A stretch of 64,000 nt of DNA from NCBI RefSeq assembly GCF_000315625.1, contig NW_005434670.1, positions 745,282-809,281 on the forward strand, read 5' to 3'. The notes under the pieces were generated by a model. The model was not told the DNA's origin. It did not search any database and saw only the letters and a program-made list of their open reading frames with translations. Shown in pieces: positions 1-13,448 of this stretch (positions are counted from its first letter, which is position 1; the number at the start of each line of letters is the position of its first letter). The position numbers and the translations under genes are program-made. This DNA is from Guillardia theta CCMP2712 (lineage: Eukaryota; Cryptophyceae; Pyrenomonadales; Geminigeraceae).

Positions 1-3000
1 CGGAAGGAGCTCGACAGACTGCGGGAGCCTCATCGGATCTGTCAAGATCGCCTGGATGCGATCGACGATATCCTCGAGGACGTCGGCACCAAGACCTACT
101 TCGGTCCATCTTACACTGACCCAGCGCAGAGCAGAGAGGCTACGGTGGACGGCCTGCTGGAGAAGGTGGAGGAGAGGATTGAGAGGTCCACCGCTTACCG
201 CAAGCTCTTTGGGACCACCGTCTTCTTCATCTCGTTCGTGTGGATGCTGTTCCTGCAACGGAACATCACGGCGCAGTACGAGATCGAGCGGTCGATCCTC
301 AACGGCCTGATAGAGAGCCTCCCGACGACAGGGAGCGGAGGGTACACTAACTCCAACACCGGGGCGGTCGGAGTTTTGCAGGGCTCGAGCGACTTCTACT
401 CGTGGTTCTCGACCTCGGTCATCCAGAAGATCTTCAGCGATCCCGTCTGTGGCGACGGGATCTGCGACGCTCCCGACGAGTACGCGGGGTTCGGGCGGTT
501 CGGTTGCTCGGAAGACTGCGGGCTCTACCTGAATGTGACCACCGTCCAGATCGACCTACAGGACGTGATCCAGGCGAGCGGGTCGGCGATAGGGTGGGAC
601 TTTACCACGATCCCGATGATATCGAACGCAAACCAGGGGCAGTTCAAATTCAATGTTTACAGCGAGGGGATGCAGGACTTCTTGTTCGAGGTGGATCAGA
701 ATGGCACCAGCGTCTCTACTCCCGTCCCCGACGGCAAGTACACGCTAGTGCTGTATCAGACACAGCGAACAAGCTCACTGGTAGACAAGCAAAGCATAGC
801 AAAGCTTGGACTCGTGCCAAGGTAGGACACTTTATATGGCGATGCGTATGATGTGATACACTCCCTGTTGTGTTTGATTGGAAAAGTCTTGGATGAGATC
901 GCTTTTTTGTATGGAAAGATTGAACGAATCCCTGCAGCACCATACCGCAAGAGAACTCCTTCAACGATTTTGCCTATGGGGTCTCTATGGAGACACTGAC
1001 ATGGAGCATGTTGATCCTGAATGGGATCACCAATTACTGCTTCTCGACTTCAGCATACTACACGGACCCTCACTGTGCAAGCTTGTACATACCAGGTGCT
1101 GGTTTGCTGACGACTAAAGACTCAATCTGAGGATACTGACCTGGTCTGACAGACGTGACGCTGAGGCTGATCAGTTCCTATGGCCTGAGTGGGACCGTAT
1201 CCATCGTGAACAGCGGCACCGCTTTGGTGGAGCAGGCGGTCAAGGTCAGTGTCCTCGATCCGCAGTCGTTGACTTTGACTTGACCTTTCTTGCGTCGCCT
1301 GGCAGGTTCAGTTTTGCAGCGCCCTCCCCAACCAGACGGGAGGGACCTACTCCTCGGAGAACATGCAGTTCCTGCAAGAGTGCAAGATGACTTGCCCCAC
1401 GGCCTCGTCCCGGCGACGTTCGGGGAGTGACAGTCGCCGACATCCCTCGAACGCCCCTGATGGCTCGCTCGCTGATCTGCCGTATGGGAGCGAGTCGGGG
1501 ACGGGGTGGGACCATCGGTCACCTCCGCTTTCTCCTCACAGCCTGAGGAAGAGTGCTGGACTTCCCCTGGACCTCCGGGATGCTCATCCAACGTCCACGC
1601 ACTCCTCGGCTCGTTCCTTGAAGAGGAACTCGAAGTCCATGGCAAGAGAGGGAGGAGGCCACGCGGGTACGAGGCAGAAGTCATCTCCGCCCGCATCGAA
1701 CACGATCCATCAGAGCTCAGGTTTCATCTTCAGCTCCTCCCTCTCAAACGACTCGGCATGGTGGGTTGTCGACACGGGTCTGGAGAACATATCCTTCTCT
1801 GTACAGTCGTCTCTCCCCTCCGCCAGCGGCTACCTGCTCCGCTACGGTATCGTCACTTTCTCCGCCTGCTCATGCGTCTCCGTCAAGTATTGCCTCAGTT
1901 TCCCTTGCGTCCCTCAGATCCAAGTCTCCGGGCAGTCTCTGGATGCCACGTGGGCGGTCAAGGGAGCCATTGCAAGGCTGCAGCTGAACTTCGCTGAGGG
2001 GTCCAACAATGTTTGCATCACATGGGGAGGAGGGAAGTGTCCTCCCCGCCCTGCGATGCCTCGCTGGCTCAAGTCCGAGCCCCCAGCCACGACCGACTGC
2101 TCAGCGATGATCGCCTCCTATCTCATCTCATTGACAACTGAAACTCCAGGGGCAACGTGGACTTACGCCATCGCAAATTGTGTGGGAGGAATCTGTGACA
2201 CAGAGCCGAGCTGCTCACCAGGGAAGTTGCTGGCAAACGGGACACAGGATCTTGCGTACAACCGGCGGGCGAGCAAGTACGGTTCTTCGTCCTACATTGT
2301 CGCCGCCTCCTGCCTGAACAACGTCACAAGTGACTTCCTCTTCGTTCCCGTCTGCATCTTCCCTGCTCCGGTCCTCTCCGTCTGGCTCAACGTTTCAACG
2401 CCTATCTCTGCGATGATTCTTGTCCGCGACTTGGTCATAAGGGGGCTGGGGTATGTGATAGGGGGGCATGAGTACCTGATGCAACTAGAGCTCTTGTCTG
2501 CCATCCCCGTCAATGAAACGATGTTGGTTAGCTCCAAGGTCTCGATGGTCTGCTCGAGCAACACGCAGGCGGTCAGCTTCAGGGACAGCATCGTACAGAA
2601 GATCGGGGAGGCGGACGCATACATCAAGAAGGACATCTCTCCCCAGAGCTCCGTCAGGATGGCATACTACAAGATAGACTCAACGTTGCAGTTTGCAGGG
2701 CAGAATCAAGTCTGCCACACCCACTACGACTGCTACGACGACTTCTTCTGTAGCAAGGTGGTTGGAATGCAGGCAGGGGGTGTGTGCGACCGGTGCAACT
2801 TCTGTATCGTCGACAAGTTGAACTCCTACAACGGGATCTGCCCCATAGACAAGTGCCCAGGGTCAGGCGGATACCCTGAGTGTATCAATGCCACAACCTT
2901 CCTGGGGAGGATAACTGACAAGTGCTCTGACAGCTACGACTTCGAGGTCTGGAAGTTCGGGGCCCAGGGCAAATCTCCCACCATCATCCCCGCCTTCACC

Positions 3001-5772
3001 CCAAAGCTCCGAGAGGTCACGCCCTACAACCGCATGGTGGGGGCAGTCGTTGTCTCGCAGAGGAGGAGGAAGAAGCAGACGTGCATACCCAACTTGATCC
3101 GCAACGACATCAAGAGATACACTGAGTCTGTCGCCGCCGGAGTCTCCTGCCCCTCCACTCAAGGCTATGATGGGACCCCCTACGGCTACGACCCGACCTT
3201 CATGCCCTTCAGCGGAATCTATAACGGGAAGCTCCGGCCCGAGGAGTTCTACGCTCCCTCTGAGCGCTACACCCTCGTCGACGCTAACGGGCACTCGTCC
3301 CTGTCCTACCCCAAGGGCTTCTTCCCCCACCAGTACAACCAGAACCGGCTCGACCTCAACATGGACGGGATGCTTTCTCCTAGCGAATTGCAGGCAGACA
3401 AGTTGACGCCTGTCAGCAAGAACAATTCACAGATCGTCTCCTCCAGTGTGAACACGTTCAAGCTCTACTTCGACGAGCGGCTCACGCAGAAGCAGGCGGA
3501 CGCGATGGTTCAGTTCGCGAAGGACGGCAAGTTCATCGACTCGCAGACGTCGGACGTGACGGTTGAGTTGGTCACCTTCAATGCGGTCCATGGGCTGTTC
3601 GCATACGTTCAGATCTTCTTCACGTGGGACTCGTCGGGGAACATCGGCTGGAATTACCAGCTCGACACCTTCGACATTGACGGAATCTTGTATCCAAACG
3701 CCTTCACCATCTTTCTCATGATCTTTGTTCTCCTCTGCCTTTGCCTCAACTGCTTCATGGAGATCCAGGACGTCTTGACGCAGGCAAGAAAGTTTTCGCT
3801 CAAGGAGTACATCCTTGACCCCTTCAACTGGATCGACTGGCTGCACTTCACCTTCATGTGGGGGTCCATCATCACCTGGGCATTTCTATTTAACGTGGCG
3901 AGCCGCTTCTCTATCAACGAGTACTACCCCATCCTCTTCTACGGGCCCAAGTACTCCAACTCCACCAGGAGACAGAGTTTCTTCGAGGCCCCCGTCGCTG
4001 CTAACAAGCCGGCTCAGGCCCGGTTCTTCCGCACGCTCAACCAGCCCGAGTACGACTTCCTGGTTTTCATCAATGAGATGCAGGAGCTGGCGTCAGCCGT
4101 CAGGATCTACTCGGGGTTTGCTGGAGTCAGCGTCGTCCTCTTCATCTTCCGCCTGCTCAAGTCCCTGCACTTCCAGGAGAGGATGGGGATGGTGACCCGC
4201 ACGATACACCTCGCGGCAGTCGACCTCTTCCACTTTGTTCTCCTCTTCATCATCGTGCTCATCGGCTACGCCATTGTCGGCTACTTCCTCTTCGGGCAAG
4301 AGTACGAGGTGAGTGAGTTCTGGTTGCATGTTTGAGCTCTGATGGGCCGATGCAGGGAATGAAAGACTTCAGCTCCTCCGCTAAGACCCTCGCCATCTTC
4401 CTCGTCAGCATCGACACCACTCAGTTCTACGCGTCGGTGAGGACAGAGCTCGTTGAGCGCGAGCTGACGTGTGAGGGCCTGACGTTGATGATCAGATGCA
4501 GCACGCGGGAGGAGATGTCTCTCTGCAGATCTTCCTGTGGTCCTACCTCTTCATCGCCTACTTCATCCTCGTCAACATCTTCTTGGCCATTCTGGTAGAC
4601 GCATACGCCACTGTCAAGGAGGGGACGGACAACGCGTCCGGTCTCCTCACCGAACTATCTTCTATCATCTTCCATGGCATCAAGCGTCAGCTGCCTCTTG
4701 GCGCACGTTTCATCTCCGACCAGAGATTCAAGTCGCTCCTCGCCAAGGCCAAGAACCGAGTGGATTCGAAGAATCAGATCAAGCAGAATGTCAACAAACT
4801 GATGAGCAACCGGAAGGCCATCCTGGTCCCCGGGAACCTTCAGATCGACAAGCACACGCTGCAGCGCATCTTGCGGAATAACTCCGGTTCTGTGCATCCG
4901 GAAGACAACTATCTCAGCTTCCAGGGCTTCGACGACGAGGCCATCTTCGAGCTGATCGAGAGGTACGGCACTGACATCTCAACCTTCCAAGAGCAGAAGA
5001 ACAGAGACCTCAAGGAGTTCATCTCCCTAGAGAACATGCGGTGAGCGGCGCCGCTCTCCCCATCCACAGCTCTGACTCTCTCGTCGGCAGGAGGCTAGTC
5101 GCCATGAACCTCGTGCAGAACGAAATCCACGAGGATCAGAAGGAAATTCTCCAGTACCTTAGGGACCTGGCCAAGACTAAGGTCGTCAGCGAGGCCGAAG
5201 GGGGACGTGCCGCAGCCCGGAGGGAATCGGAGTCTCAGGTGGCGATCGGCTCCCTCTCGCTCACCATTCTTAGCGCCTCCAACTTGCCCAAGATGGACGT
5301 GATTAGGAAGAGCGACCCCTACTGCGTCGCCTACGTGGACGGGGAGGTGCGGCAGGAAATCTTCATGACCGAGACCGTCTCCTCGTGCCTGGACCCTACT
5401 TGGAACGCCAACTTCAAGTGGGCCCTGTACCCAGATGTGACATGCGTCACCATCGCTGTGTGGGATCGAGACAACGTGAGCAGGAGGAAGAGGAAGGGGA
5501 CAAGGAGAAGGAGAGTGGGGGGGAGGAGGGGGGAGAGAGGCTTCTTGCGCTGAGATACGTTGGGTTCGCAGGTGACAGCAGACGATCTGATTGGAACAGC
5601 TTTCATCGACATCCTTGACTTGGCCCCTGATGAGACCAGCCGGGAGCTGGAGCTCTCATTGGAGAACCCACGTCTGAGGAGAAGGCTGATCAAGTCCAGG
5701 ATCTTAGTGAGGATAGATGTGGTCAGCGACAAGCCGGGGAGGGAGAACCCGTCAGAAGAAATGGGTGATTGA
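1..5772 (+). CDS. Polycystin/TRPP-like cation channel with C-terminal C2 domain (5' partial)
   Basis: Non-selective cation channel of the PKD2 family, expected in ciliary, plasma or ER membrane. The reading frame is open from base 1, so the N-terminus is outside the window. The order is: S1 near 205-265; a long extracellular loop with a Cys-rich, LNR-like stretch (GDGICDAPDEY...CSEDCG, about 450-520); a canonical EF-hand loop DLNMDGMLSPSE (about 3352-3390); S2 (3690-3765), S3 (3830-3895), S4 (4095-4165), S5 (4205-4295), pore helix (4356-4436) and S6 (4530-4610); a cytosolic helical region; and a C2 domain (5230-5700) with acidic Ca-binding loops (KMDVIRKSDPY; DRDNVTADDLIG). Exons I can phase: 1-821, 938-1095, 1153-1244, 1306 onward, ending 4308, 4356-4436, 4496-5040, 5091-5475, 5572-5772. 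The stretch 1410-1750 is unclear: two frames compete and one or two introns are probably hidden there. The family call is firm. Confidence 0.9.
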
Positions 5773-6148
5773 AGGATGGCGGTCACTGGGCCCTAAGTTC
5801 ACTCCTCAGAACAATGCTGTTATCGCGCTCCGTGATCATTCATCCATCATTATATCTCAGTCCTCTCAAGTCAGCAATCGAAGCAAAAATTTATTATGGA
5901 ACCATTGAGCGAGGGAAAACATTCACGAGATGAGGAGGAGAGTTACAAGATCGTGTCTCAGTCGGAGTTCACGATTGAATGGATAGAGGCCTTCTCGTTG
6001 CAAGGGCCTGCCTGCGCTGCGATGCAAGAAGTCAGAGGCTGGTCGAAAAACCGCTCATTCCTTACATCTGCCAATGAATCCTTGCTGCAGCCTGTTCCTG
6101 TTCTTCAACATGAGATCTCTATCATACACATACCTGCACTCGACCAAC
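5773..6148. other. Intergenic spacer between convergent genes
   Basis: Short spacer between the 3' end of the channel gene and the 3' end of the minus-strand hypothetical gene. I see no coding potential or clear RNA structure; it should hold the 3' UTRs of both genes. Confidence 0.6.
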
Positions 6149-7111
6149 TCAGTCAAACAGAGCATTCCGGCAACCGCGAATTACCGGTAGGAGTACAGGA
6201 AATCTCTCTTGCCAGGGTCCCCTCCCCGCGGCCCTCGAGTCCCTTTCATGGGCTGCAATGAGCAGTGGATCAATCAACAAGAACGACTGAAGAAAGGCCA
6301 TTACCCTAACTCCGATCTGCCTGAACAACTCATACACCGGTCCTGTAGGCTCCTTGATGCATTTCTTGCCGTTTACCAGCCAGCATTTTTGCGCATCGTC
6401 GCAAACCATCTTTCTTATTTCCTGATTGAACGTGCTAAGATCATGCACTAGCATCTCTCTGAACCCCAGTATACAATTTTCAGTGTCCCTGGAAGAGCGA
6501 TCAAATCTCAGGACGCGTGTGCTTTCTAGTTTGAGCAGGACCAGCATCAATTCTTTGATGCGATTGCGAGCATTCGGTTTCATCTTCACCCCTAGACGCT
6601 GATTCCCCAAGGTCTCGAGCAAATGATCAAAATCTTCTGCTTCATGCCCGGGAGCTACACTCGCAGCGCTTTCACTTGCAGTCTGCACTGAGCTTTGCTC
6701 CAATTTTTCGCTGGTGGCAACACCTGCAGGTCTGAAATGGGCAGTAAGTTGTGGGTTTCCTAAGATCGATCCCAGAGCTAGCCCATTCAGAACTTGCTGA
6801 TCCACAGTCAAGGATGTCAGAAAGGGATTCAACCCCATGTTAGGCGCTAGGCTGATGTTCAAAGCCACAGGGATCTGAACCGTGGCTGTGCTGGGCAGAC
6901 CTGTCCCCGCTTGAAATGGAAAATTGAGAAGAGGAGAAAACTCGAGACGTGTAGATTTAGCTGGTTGCATCGCGATGGAATGCTTCTCGATTTGTTTAGC
7001 AGCATGGATCGATGAAAACGCAGAATTATCAGAGTGTTGAAAACTGGTTGCTGCGTTCAGATCCATCGTTGACCCTGAACGCACCTCCCAGTAAGAGCAA
7101 CGTTGCTGCAA
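6149..7111 (-). CDS. Hypothetical protein, single exon, unknown function
   Basis: An uninterrupted frame of 320 codons that I cannot assign to a family. The first half is low in charge and rich in Ser, Ala, Pro and Leu (about residues 1-150, with PLLNFPFQAGTGLP and NISLAPNMGLNPFL). The second half looks like a helical folded domain (about residues 160-290: LLETLGNQRLG, NRIKELMLVLLKLE, GFREMLVHDLSTFNQE, PVYELFRQIGVRVMAFL). No signal peptide or membrane helix stands out. The start may be the first Met at 7111 or an internal Met about 15 codons later (MDLNAAT). The gene is convergent with the channel gene. The length and ordered C-terminal half support a real gene. Confidence 0.55.
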   Translation of the reverse strand: MQQRCSYWEVRSGSTMDLNAATSFQHSDNSAFSSIHAAKQIEKHSIAMQPAKSTRLEFSPLLNFPFQAGTGLPSTATVQIPVALNISLAPNMGLNPFLTSLTVDQQVLNGLALGSILGNPQLTAHFRPAGVATSEKLEQSSVQTASESAASVAPGHEAEDFDHLLETLGNQRLGVKMKPNARNRIKELMLVLLKLESTRVLRFDRSSRDTENCILGFREMLVHDLSTFNQEIRKMVCDDAQKCWLVNGKKCIKEPTGPVYELFRQIGVRVMAFLQSFLLIDPLLIAAHERDSRAAGRGPWQERFPVLLPVIRGCRNALFD

Positions 7112-9210
7112 AAACGAATAGTTTCAGCAATGGACATGGAGTGAGTGTCAGGCAGATTTTGGAAATGAATATAAGATAAACCTTTGTCCAGAGAATACTT
7201 AGATATGAGTGTGATAAACTAGACATAAGAGACGACTACCTCTTCCCATCTCCCCGCATTCATCATGGATCTGAAGCACTTCATACAATAAACCACCCTG
7301 CAATCCAACTGTTTCCTCTATCAATGTTGAATTTCATACCAAAATCATGGTTATTCACTTCCCATCCATCTGACAATCCTCTAGCGCTCATGGCCCAAGA
7401 TGCTCACAGGAGATCATACCGCATGGCGTAACACACTTAGATCTGATCGCAAGAAAAGAAGCTGCTATCCATCAGAGATGTCACAGATGTGCTCACTGCT
7501 TCTGTCACATTGGATCCTCGGCCTCTGCTGTCTCCTCTTTCTTACATGCCTCCATTCTCTCCTACTCACTCTGCCTATCACCATCTCCACCTTTGCCAGC
7601 AGGGAGCTACCCTACCCCCTACGTCAGACACCCCCTGTAATTATCCTGGTGCTGGTACTGATTTCACTACAACCCACCCCTCCTTTTAGGCTCACCCAGC
7701 TGTGACCGAGGGTCCACCCGATACTACTAAAAAATCCTTTGTTTGAGACACCCTACCAACCACGGTACCCCCGTGTCCCTGAAGTCACTTATGTACCCCT
7801 ACCCCCTGGATTAATTTCGTGCCGCCGTTCTTCTGCTGTTCGCCGTCGGAGCCGGGCGTCTATCCCACGTTTTCCATTTTTGAAATTAGGTCGTCAAAGA
7901 TTCCTCTCCAAAATTCAAAAATTAACAGAAATCTTACTTAGTTTCATTCGGGCAGTCGAGGACTGAGCTCGAGCTTCCTTGGGTCTCCAAGCTACGGTAA
8001 AAATGAATATCAAATTACATTTGCTATTTGGTGAAATATATTTTAAAAATTTAAAAATGACTTGCTGCACCAGAGCGCTGATCATTTCTGCACCCCTACT
8101 ACCCATGCTGAGATTTTAGAGGTACCCCCACGGAGAGAACCCCTTTTTACGTACGAAGACTACCCGTATCTTCACCTTCACCCACCCCACCCTAAAGTCA
8201 TCATCAACGCCCCAAAAAAGAAATTCGTTTGCGTCTTAAAATGTGATTTAACATACCCACCCACGAATACCCATCCGAAAACACCAACTGCCCGTGATCA
8301 TTTCGAATGAACCCCTCCTGATGTCGATTCGCTGCTGGCAATGTGCCCAATTGGACCCACCCCGTGAGTACACTTTTGACCCCCCACCCCCTTTTTCAAA
8401 AACTTCCTTGAGCCCCACAAACTTCGTCCGCGTTTGGAGATGAATGCAGTTTTAGATTTTTAAAAGAAAAAAAAAGATCGACAAGAAAAAGTACCGATTT
8501 ATGGCATACCGCAAATGATATTGAGTGATTCTTTCAGACGACAAGAGTTGCACTCTTGCATCGTTTCGATTGTAGTACTGGAAAAAATCTCCTACCGAGA
8601 CTCTCCTACAACTCCTTTTAAACACTTCGCATCCCACGTTTTTAACATGCTGGGCTTGATCACCGGTAGTGTCTCCCATTCATTCACGTTGCATGGGGTA
8701 GGGTGTCATGTAAAAAAATTGTTGTCCTCTTTAGATTATTACTCATCGTATGCAATAATGAATGTTGCCGCTGATTCCACGTGATCTATCCTTTTCGTGG
8801 TGCAGCGTCAAGGTACCCTACCTACCGTACTGGAACTAACCACGGTCCAATACTTCACTACCCCTACTTGTGACTTCTTGAGAAGTTTCCTTCCGACCGT
8901 CAGGGGGCCGTCAGTTGGGCAAGGCGATCTGTACCGATAGAGTTTAACTTAACTTTGAGTAAAAGAGTAGAGGAGTCTACACCTGGCGGGTGCCGCTTCA
9001 ACTTCGGCCGCGGACGCGGCCGTGACGGGCCGGCCGGGAGATCTCAGTCTACTGGTATGGTTTGAGTAAACGGTACGGTAGCCTGCTACTTTTCGGGCCC
9101 TCAGCCTGGGCCGGGCAGCGCGGCAGGCCCGGCGGCAGGCCCGGCGGCAGGCCCGGCGGCAGGCCCGGCGGGCCATTACGGCGTGGGGACGAGGGGGCTT
9201 TGCTGGGATC
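7112..9210. other. Gene-free stretch: C-rich tracts, AT-rich patches and a GC-rich island
   Basis: No frame here resembles a protein. The + strand carries many short C-rich runs (CTACCCC, CCCCACCCC) mixed with A/T-rich patches between about 7560 and 8430, then GTACC/GGTAC-type words (8811-8830, 9070-9080) and a strongly GC-rich island at about 8990-9180. The word ACTTAACTTTGAGTAA at 8947-8962 recurs exactly at 30001-30016. The make-up matches the gene-free stretches at 29.1-30.5, 45.5-46.3, 55-58.5 and 62.1-62.9 kb, which suggests a dispersed repeat family. The promoter of the ABC transporter gene should lie at the right-hand end. Confidence 0.55.
9121..9168. repeat. GC-rich 12-nt tandem repeat
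   Basis: Four direct copies of a 12-nt unit (GGCAGGCCCGGC) sit at the edge of a GC island about 40 nt upstream of the likely ABC transporter start codon. They could form strong secondary structure and may act in the promoter or 5' UTR; this is inference. Confidence 0.85.
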
Positions 9211-12200
9211 ATGCGCTTCACGCGACTAGTGGGGAGGTTGAGTGGCAGGGGGGAGAGGAGCTGCGAAGTGCCGATGCTGGTGTTGAGGACAAGGCTGAGA
9301 AGCGAGGTGAAGACTGCGGCCTCTCGTCTCACCCCTCATGCTTCTTATGCAGGATCATATGGACGTTCGCCGGCAAACCCACTGGCAATGGTCGACGAAG
9401 CCGCTGGGAACATCTCCTGCCCCGCTGCTACGGAGGGCAATGCCTCCCTTTGGAGCTGTGCAACTCATTTCGAACAGGAGAGATGTAGCGTGCCGCAATG
9501 TTCGCTGGAGGTCGGATCAAGCTCATGTGATGAGCAAAGATACGGCTGATGCAAAACCCCACAAATCCCTCCTGATGCACGATCCCAGCAAAGGCTCTTT
9601 GATAGACAGACAACTCAACTCATGGGTCAGGAGGATTTACAAGGTGACGGCAAGATTGTCTTGCATCGTCTCCTGACGAGAGGGCAGGATAAGGTGGTGC
9701 CGAAGGGGGCTGAGATCATTCAAAACTTGGTTCACTACCTGTGGCCAGAAAATAAACCAGAGATGAGGATGCGAATCTTGGCTTCCATGGTCGAGCAGAC
9801 AGCAGACATGTGAGAAGAGACAAGAGCCTGACTTGACATGTGTAGGCGTGTCTGGTGGGGGCAAAGCTGGTCAACATTCAGGTTCCTTTCTTCTTCAAGT
9901 ATGTCATCGACGGCCTCCAAGGTGCTTTCCTCTTCCCCGCCAACCCCACGCCCTTCTCTACTCCCGTCCCCGTTGCTCTTCACTGTATCCCTGCGATGGA
10001 TGGACCTCTCTCCTGACACTCCAGCAGTTGCAACAACGAGCTCGGCGATCCTGCAGGTTTCCCCTCTTCAACGTCGGGTGTTATCCTGAGCCTTCCCCTG
10101 AGTAGCTACCGGTGGTGATGATGCTGGGATATGGAGTAGCAAGGTCAGCACCCGGGTCCTTATTTCTCCTTTGCTCTTCTTCTCCTGTCCTACTCTCCAC
10201 CCCTCCTCCCCTCCTCCTGTTCTCTCCTCTCTTCCTTTCGTTCTCTTGTCCCCTCTTCCCGCACATTTCTCACCCTCCCTATGAGCAGGATTGGGGCGTC
10301 TGCCCTTACTGAACTGCGGACGGCTATCTTCGCCAGCGTCGTCCAGGCAGCTGTCCTTCGAGTCTCCGACAATCTGGTCTGACGGCTTGTGCGGCAACAG
10401 CATGCCATCCGGAAGATCTCGTTAAATGTCTGCATCCTCTCACCACTTGCCAGCCCTGACCCCCTTCAGGTGTTCGAGCACGTCCACAAGCTCGACTTGT
10501 CCTTCCACCTCAGCCGACAGACTGGGTAGAGGAGCATCGTGCGACATGCGTAACCACTCACGCCTTCTCCTCCCAGCTCTGTCGCGCGGATCATGGAGAG
10601 GGGGACGAGGTGAGTTGGGCAGAGGCAGAGCGGAATCGCTGCTTGCTCGTTCTGATTGCGGTGAACCCGCTCACAGGGGAGTGTCGTTTGCCCTCAATGC
10701 TCTCCTCTTTCAGATTGTGCCCACCGGTTGCCTTCAAATTTGACATCTCCACTTGAATTGAATGACGAGCTGAGAAGGACTTGAGATCGGACTAGTCGCT
10801 GGAATCCTCTCCTACAACTTTGGAACAGGTTGGTCAGGAGGGAAAGGGGTCTTGGGCCGCTGAGATGCTTGGCAGTCTACGGGGTCATAACCATAGGCAC
10901 TGTGGCTGCTTTTGCTGTCTTCACTGTTCGGGTTGCTGCATTAGCCATGATGGTGCGAACGTTCCTGACGAGATTGCCAGGTGAGCCAGAGGAGAGTTGA
11001 GATCAGAAAGAAGATGAACGCGATGGAGAACGAGGCGTCCGCAAAGGTCGGTCTCTGGGGGGAGAGAGCAAGTGCGCTGATGACGTGGCGTCCTCTACAC
11101 CACAGGCAGTTGACTCACTCATCAACTTCGAGACTGTCAAGTACTTCAACAACGAGGCTCACGGTGATCGGCTCTCTTGCTCCCTCGGAAGAATCTCTAA
11201 CCGGGATTGCAGAACTGAGGAGATACGATGACTCCCTCCGGTGTGCTAGGTGCGCGAGGCTGCTCCCTGCCTGACCTGCCGCCCCAGAGGGTTCGAGAAA
11301 GCTTCAGTCGAGACCCAGACTTCCTTGTCTTGGCTCAATTTCGGGCAGGTTGTCACGTGCCTTGCAAACCCTCCCACCCTCCTCCTCCTCCTCCTCCTCC
11401 TCCTCCTCCTCCTCCTCCTCCTCCTCCTCCTCCTTCTCCTCCACATCCTCTCTCCCTCCCTCTTCTTCTCTGGGTGACCTCTGCTCGTCTCCTCCTACTG
11501 CTCTTATTAACTACCATGGCAGAGTGCCATCTTCTCCGTCGGACTCACGGCAATGATGGTCGTCTCTGCTCAGGTAGGGAGTCCAGGAGCAGCCCGGCTG
11601 GTTGGGGGTGACCAGGTTGACAGGGCGTGCTGGCTGGCACGATGACAGCAGGGGACGTAGTCATGGTCAACGGCCTCCTGTTTCAGGTCTCTTCTCCATC
11701 CTCCTGCTGGGAGCGGGTGACGAGCTGTGGCAGCTTTCTGTGCCCTTGAACTTCCTGGGGACTGTCTACAGAGAGCTCCGGCAGAGCGTCATCGACATGG
11801 AGGCGATGTTCGGCCTGCGCGCACAGGTCCTCCTCCTCCCTTCCCTGCCCCTATCTGTCTGCTCCTTGCTTCCAACTTCTCCTCAGTCTGTACCCTTCTC
11901 TTCACTCCACTCCACCTCTTTGCTTGTCCCTGTCTCTCCCTCGGGCCGCTGCTCTCCTACCTCTTCGATCAGCTGACAGGCGCCATGGCAGAAACCTGCT
12001 GTCTCCGCGGCTAATCTCGCTCCTCCCATCAACGTCACCAAGGGTAAGATAGTCTTCGACAACATCCGCTTCGGATATGGAGACGGAAGAGAGGTACTCC
12101 TTGCCTCCTCCTTGCCTTTTCCTCCCTCTCCCTGCGTCTTCCGCTCCTCTTCTCCTTGCCTGTGCTCCCTACCAGCCTTGTTCGCTCCCTCACTCGCTAG

Positions 12201-12325
12201 CAGGTACTTCGGGGCGTCTCTTTCACAGTCGAACCGGGTCAGACCATCGCGATTGTCGGGCCATCAGGATGCGGCAAGTCAACCATTCTCCGCCTCCTGT
12301 TTCGGTAAAAGCATCTACCTCCTGA

Positions 12326-12357
<32 letters not shown>

Positions 12358-13411
12358 CTGCTCCTCCTCCTGCTCCTCCTCCTGCTCCTCCTCGCTCCCA
12401 ACAGCTCAAAAATGACGGTTTCGCAGGTTCTACGAGCTGAATGAGGGGAAGATCTTGATTGACGAACAGGACATACGGGATGTGGACGTCCAGAGCTTGC
12501 GGTAAGAATGCAGCAGAAGGGGGAGGGAGAGAAGAAGTGGAGAGGAGGGAAGAGGAAGGGAAGAAAGTTTGGACAAGAATCTTCACACTCTTGACAGTGA
12601 AATCATCGGGGTAGTGCCGCAAGATACAGTGATGTTCAATGACTCGCTGCGTTACAACGTTCTCTACGGGCGGACGGATGCAGGAGAGGTGAGAGGGAGA
12701 GGTCCCCTCCCTGCCTTCTCTTTCATCCCCTGCTCCTCCTCTCTCCTCTGCCCCTTCTCATCCTCCTCCTCTTGATGAATCCTCCTCTGCATATCCGTTC
12801 TCTGCCACCACATCCTCTCACCTCCTTTCTCCTCTTTCTCGTTTTCTCTCCCCCTTGCTCCCTCCTCTTTCAGCGCTCCCTCCGTGTGCTTCATGATTTC
12901 TGCGAGTAGCCAGAGCTGCAAGAGGCCCTCAAGCTTGCCGCCGTCGACAAGATTGTCAATGTGCTGCCGCGGGGCCTCGACTCGGTGGTGGGGGAGCGAG
13001 GGCTGAAGCTGAGTGGAGGAGAGAAGCAGCGAGTTGCTATAGCGCGCACAGCTTTGAAGAAGGCCAAGGTGAGTGAGGAGGAGCAGGACAAGGAGAACAG
13101 GGAGAGAGGGAAGGAGAGCCCAACGGTCAAGAGGAGTAGAACGTTCAAGAGGAGTAGTGACTCGGGATAAGAAGGGGGCGGGAGGAGGAAGGGAGGGAGG
13201 GAAGGGGGGGACAGTAGGAGCCACGACGAGGAGAGAGCAAGGATGGTGTCTCCCTGCTCTCATAGGGTGATGCTTCAGATTCTGTTGTGCGACGAGGCCA
13301 CCTCGGCGCTTGACAGTCACTCGGAGTCGCACATCCTCTCTGCCCTCTACAAAGTCTCTGATGGCATCTCAACCATCGTCATCGCCCACAGGCTCTCTAC
13401 TGTAGTAAGTC

Positions 13412-13448
<37 letters not shown>

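Noticed and set aside
7739-8310. Short frames of 63-82 codons in the C-rich region
   Set aside because: They come from pyrimidine-rich repeats, lack splice partners and show no domain.
11246-11556. Poly-Arg, poly-Leu, poly-Pro and poly-Ser frames
   Set aside because: They are frames of a CCT microsatellite inside an ABC transporter intron.
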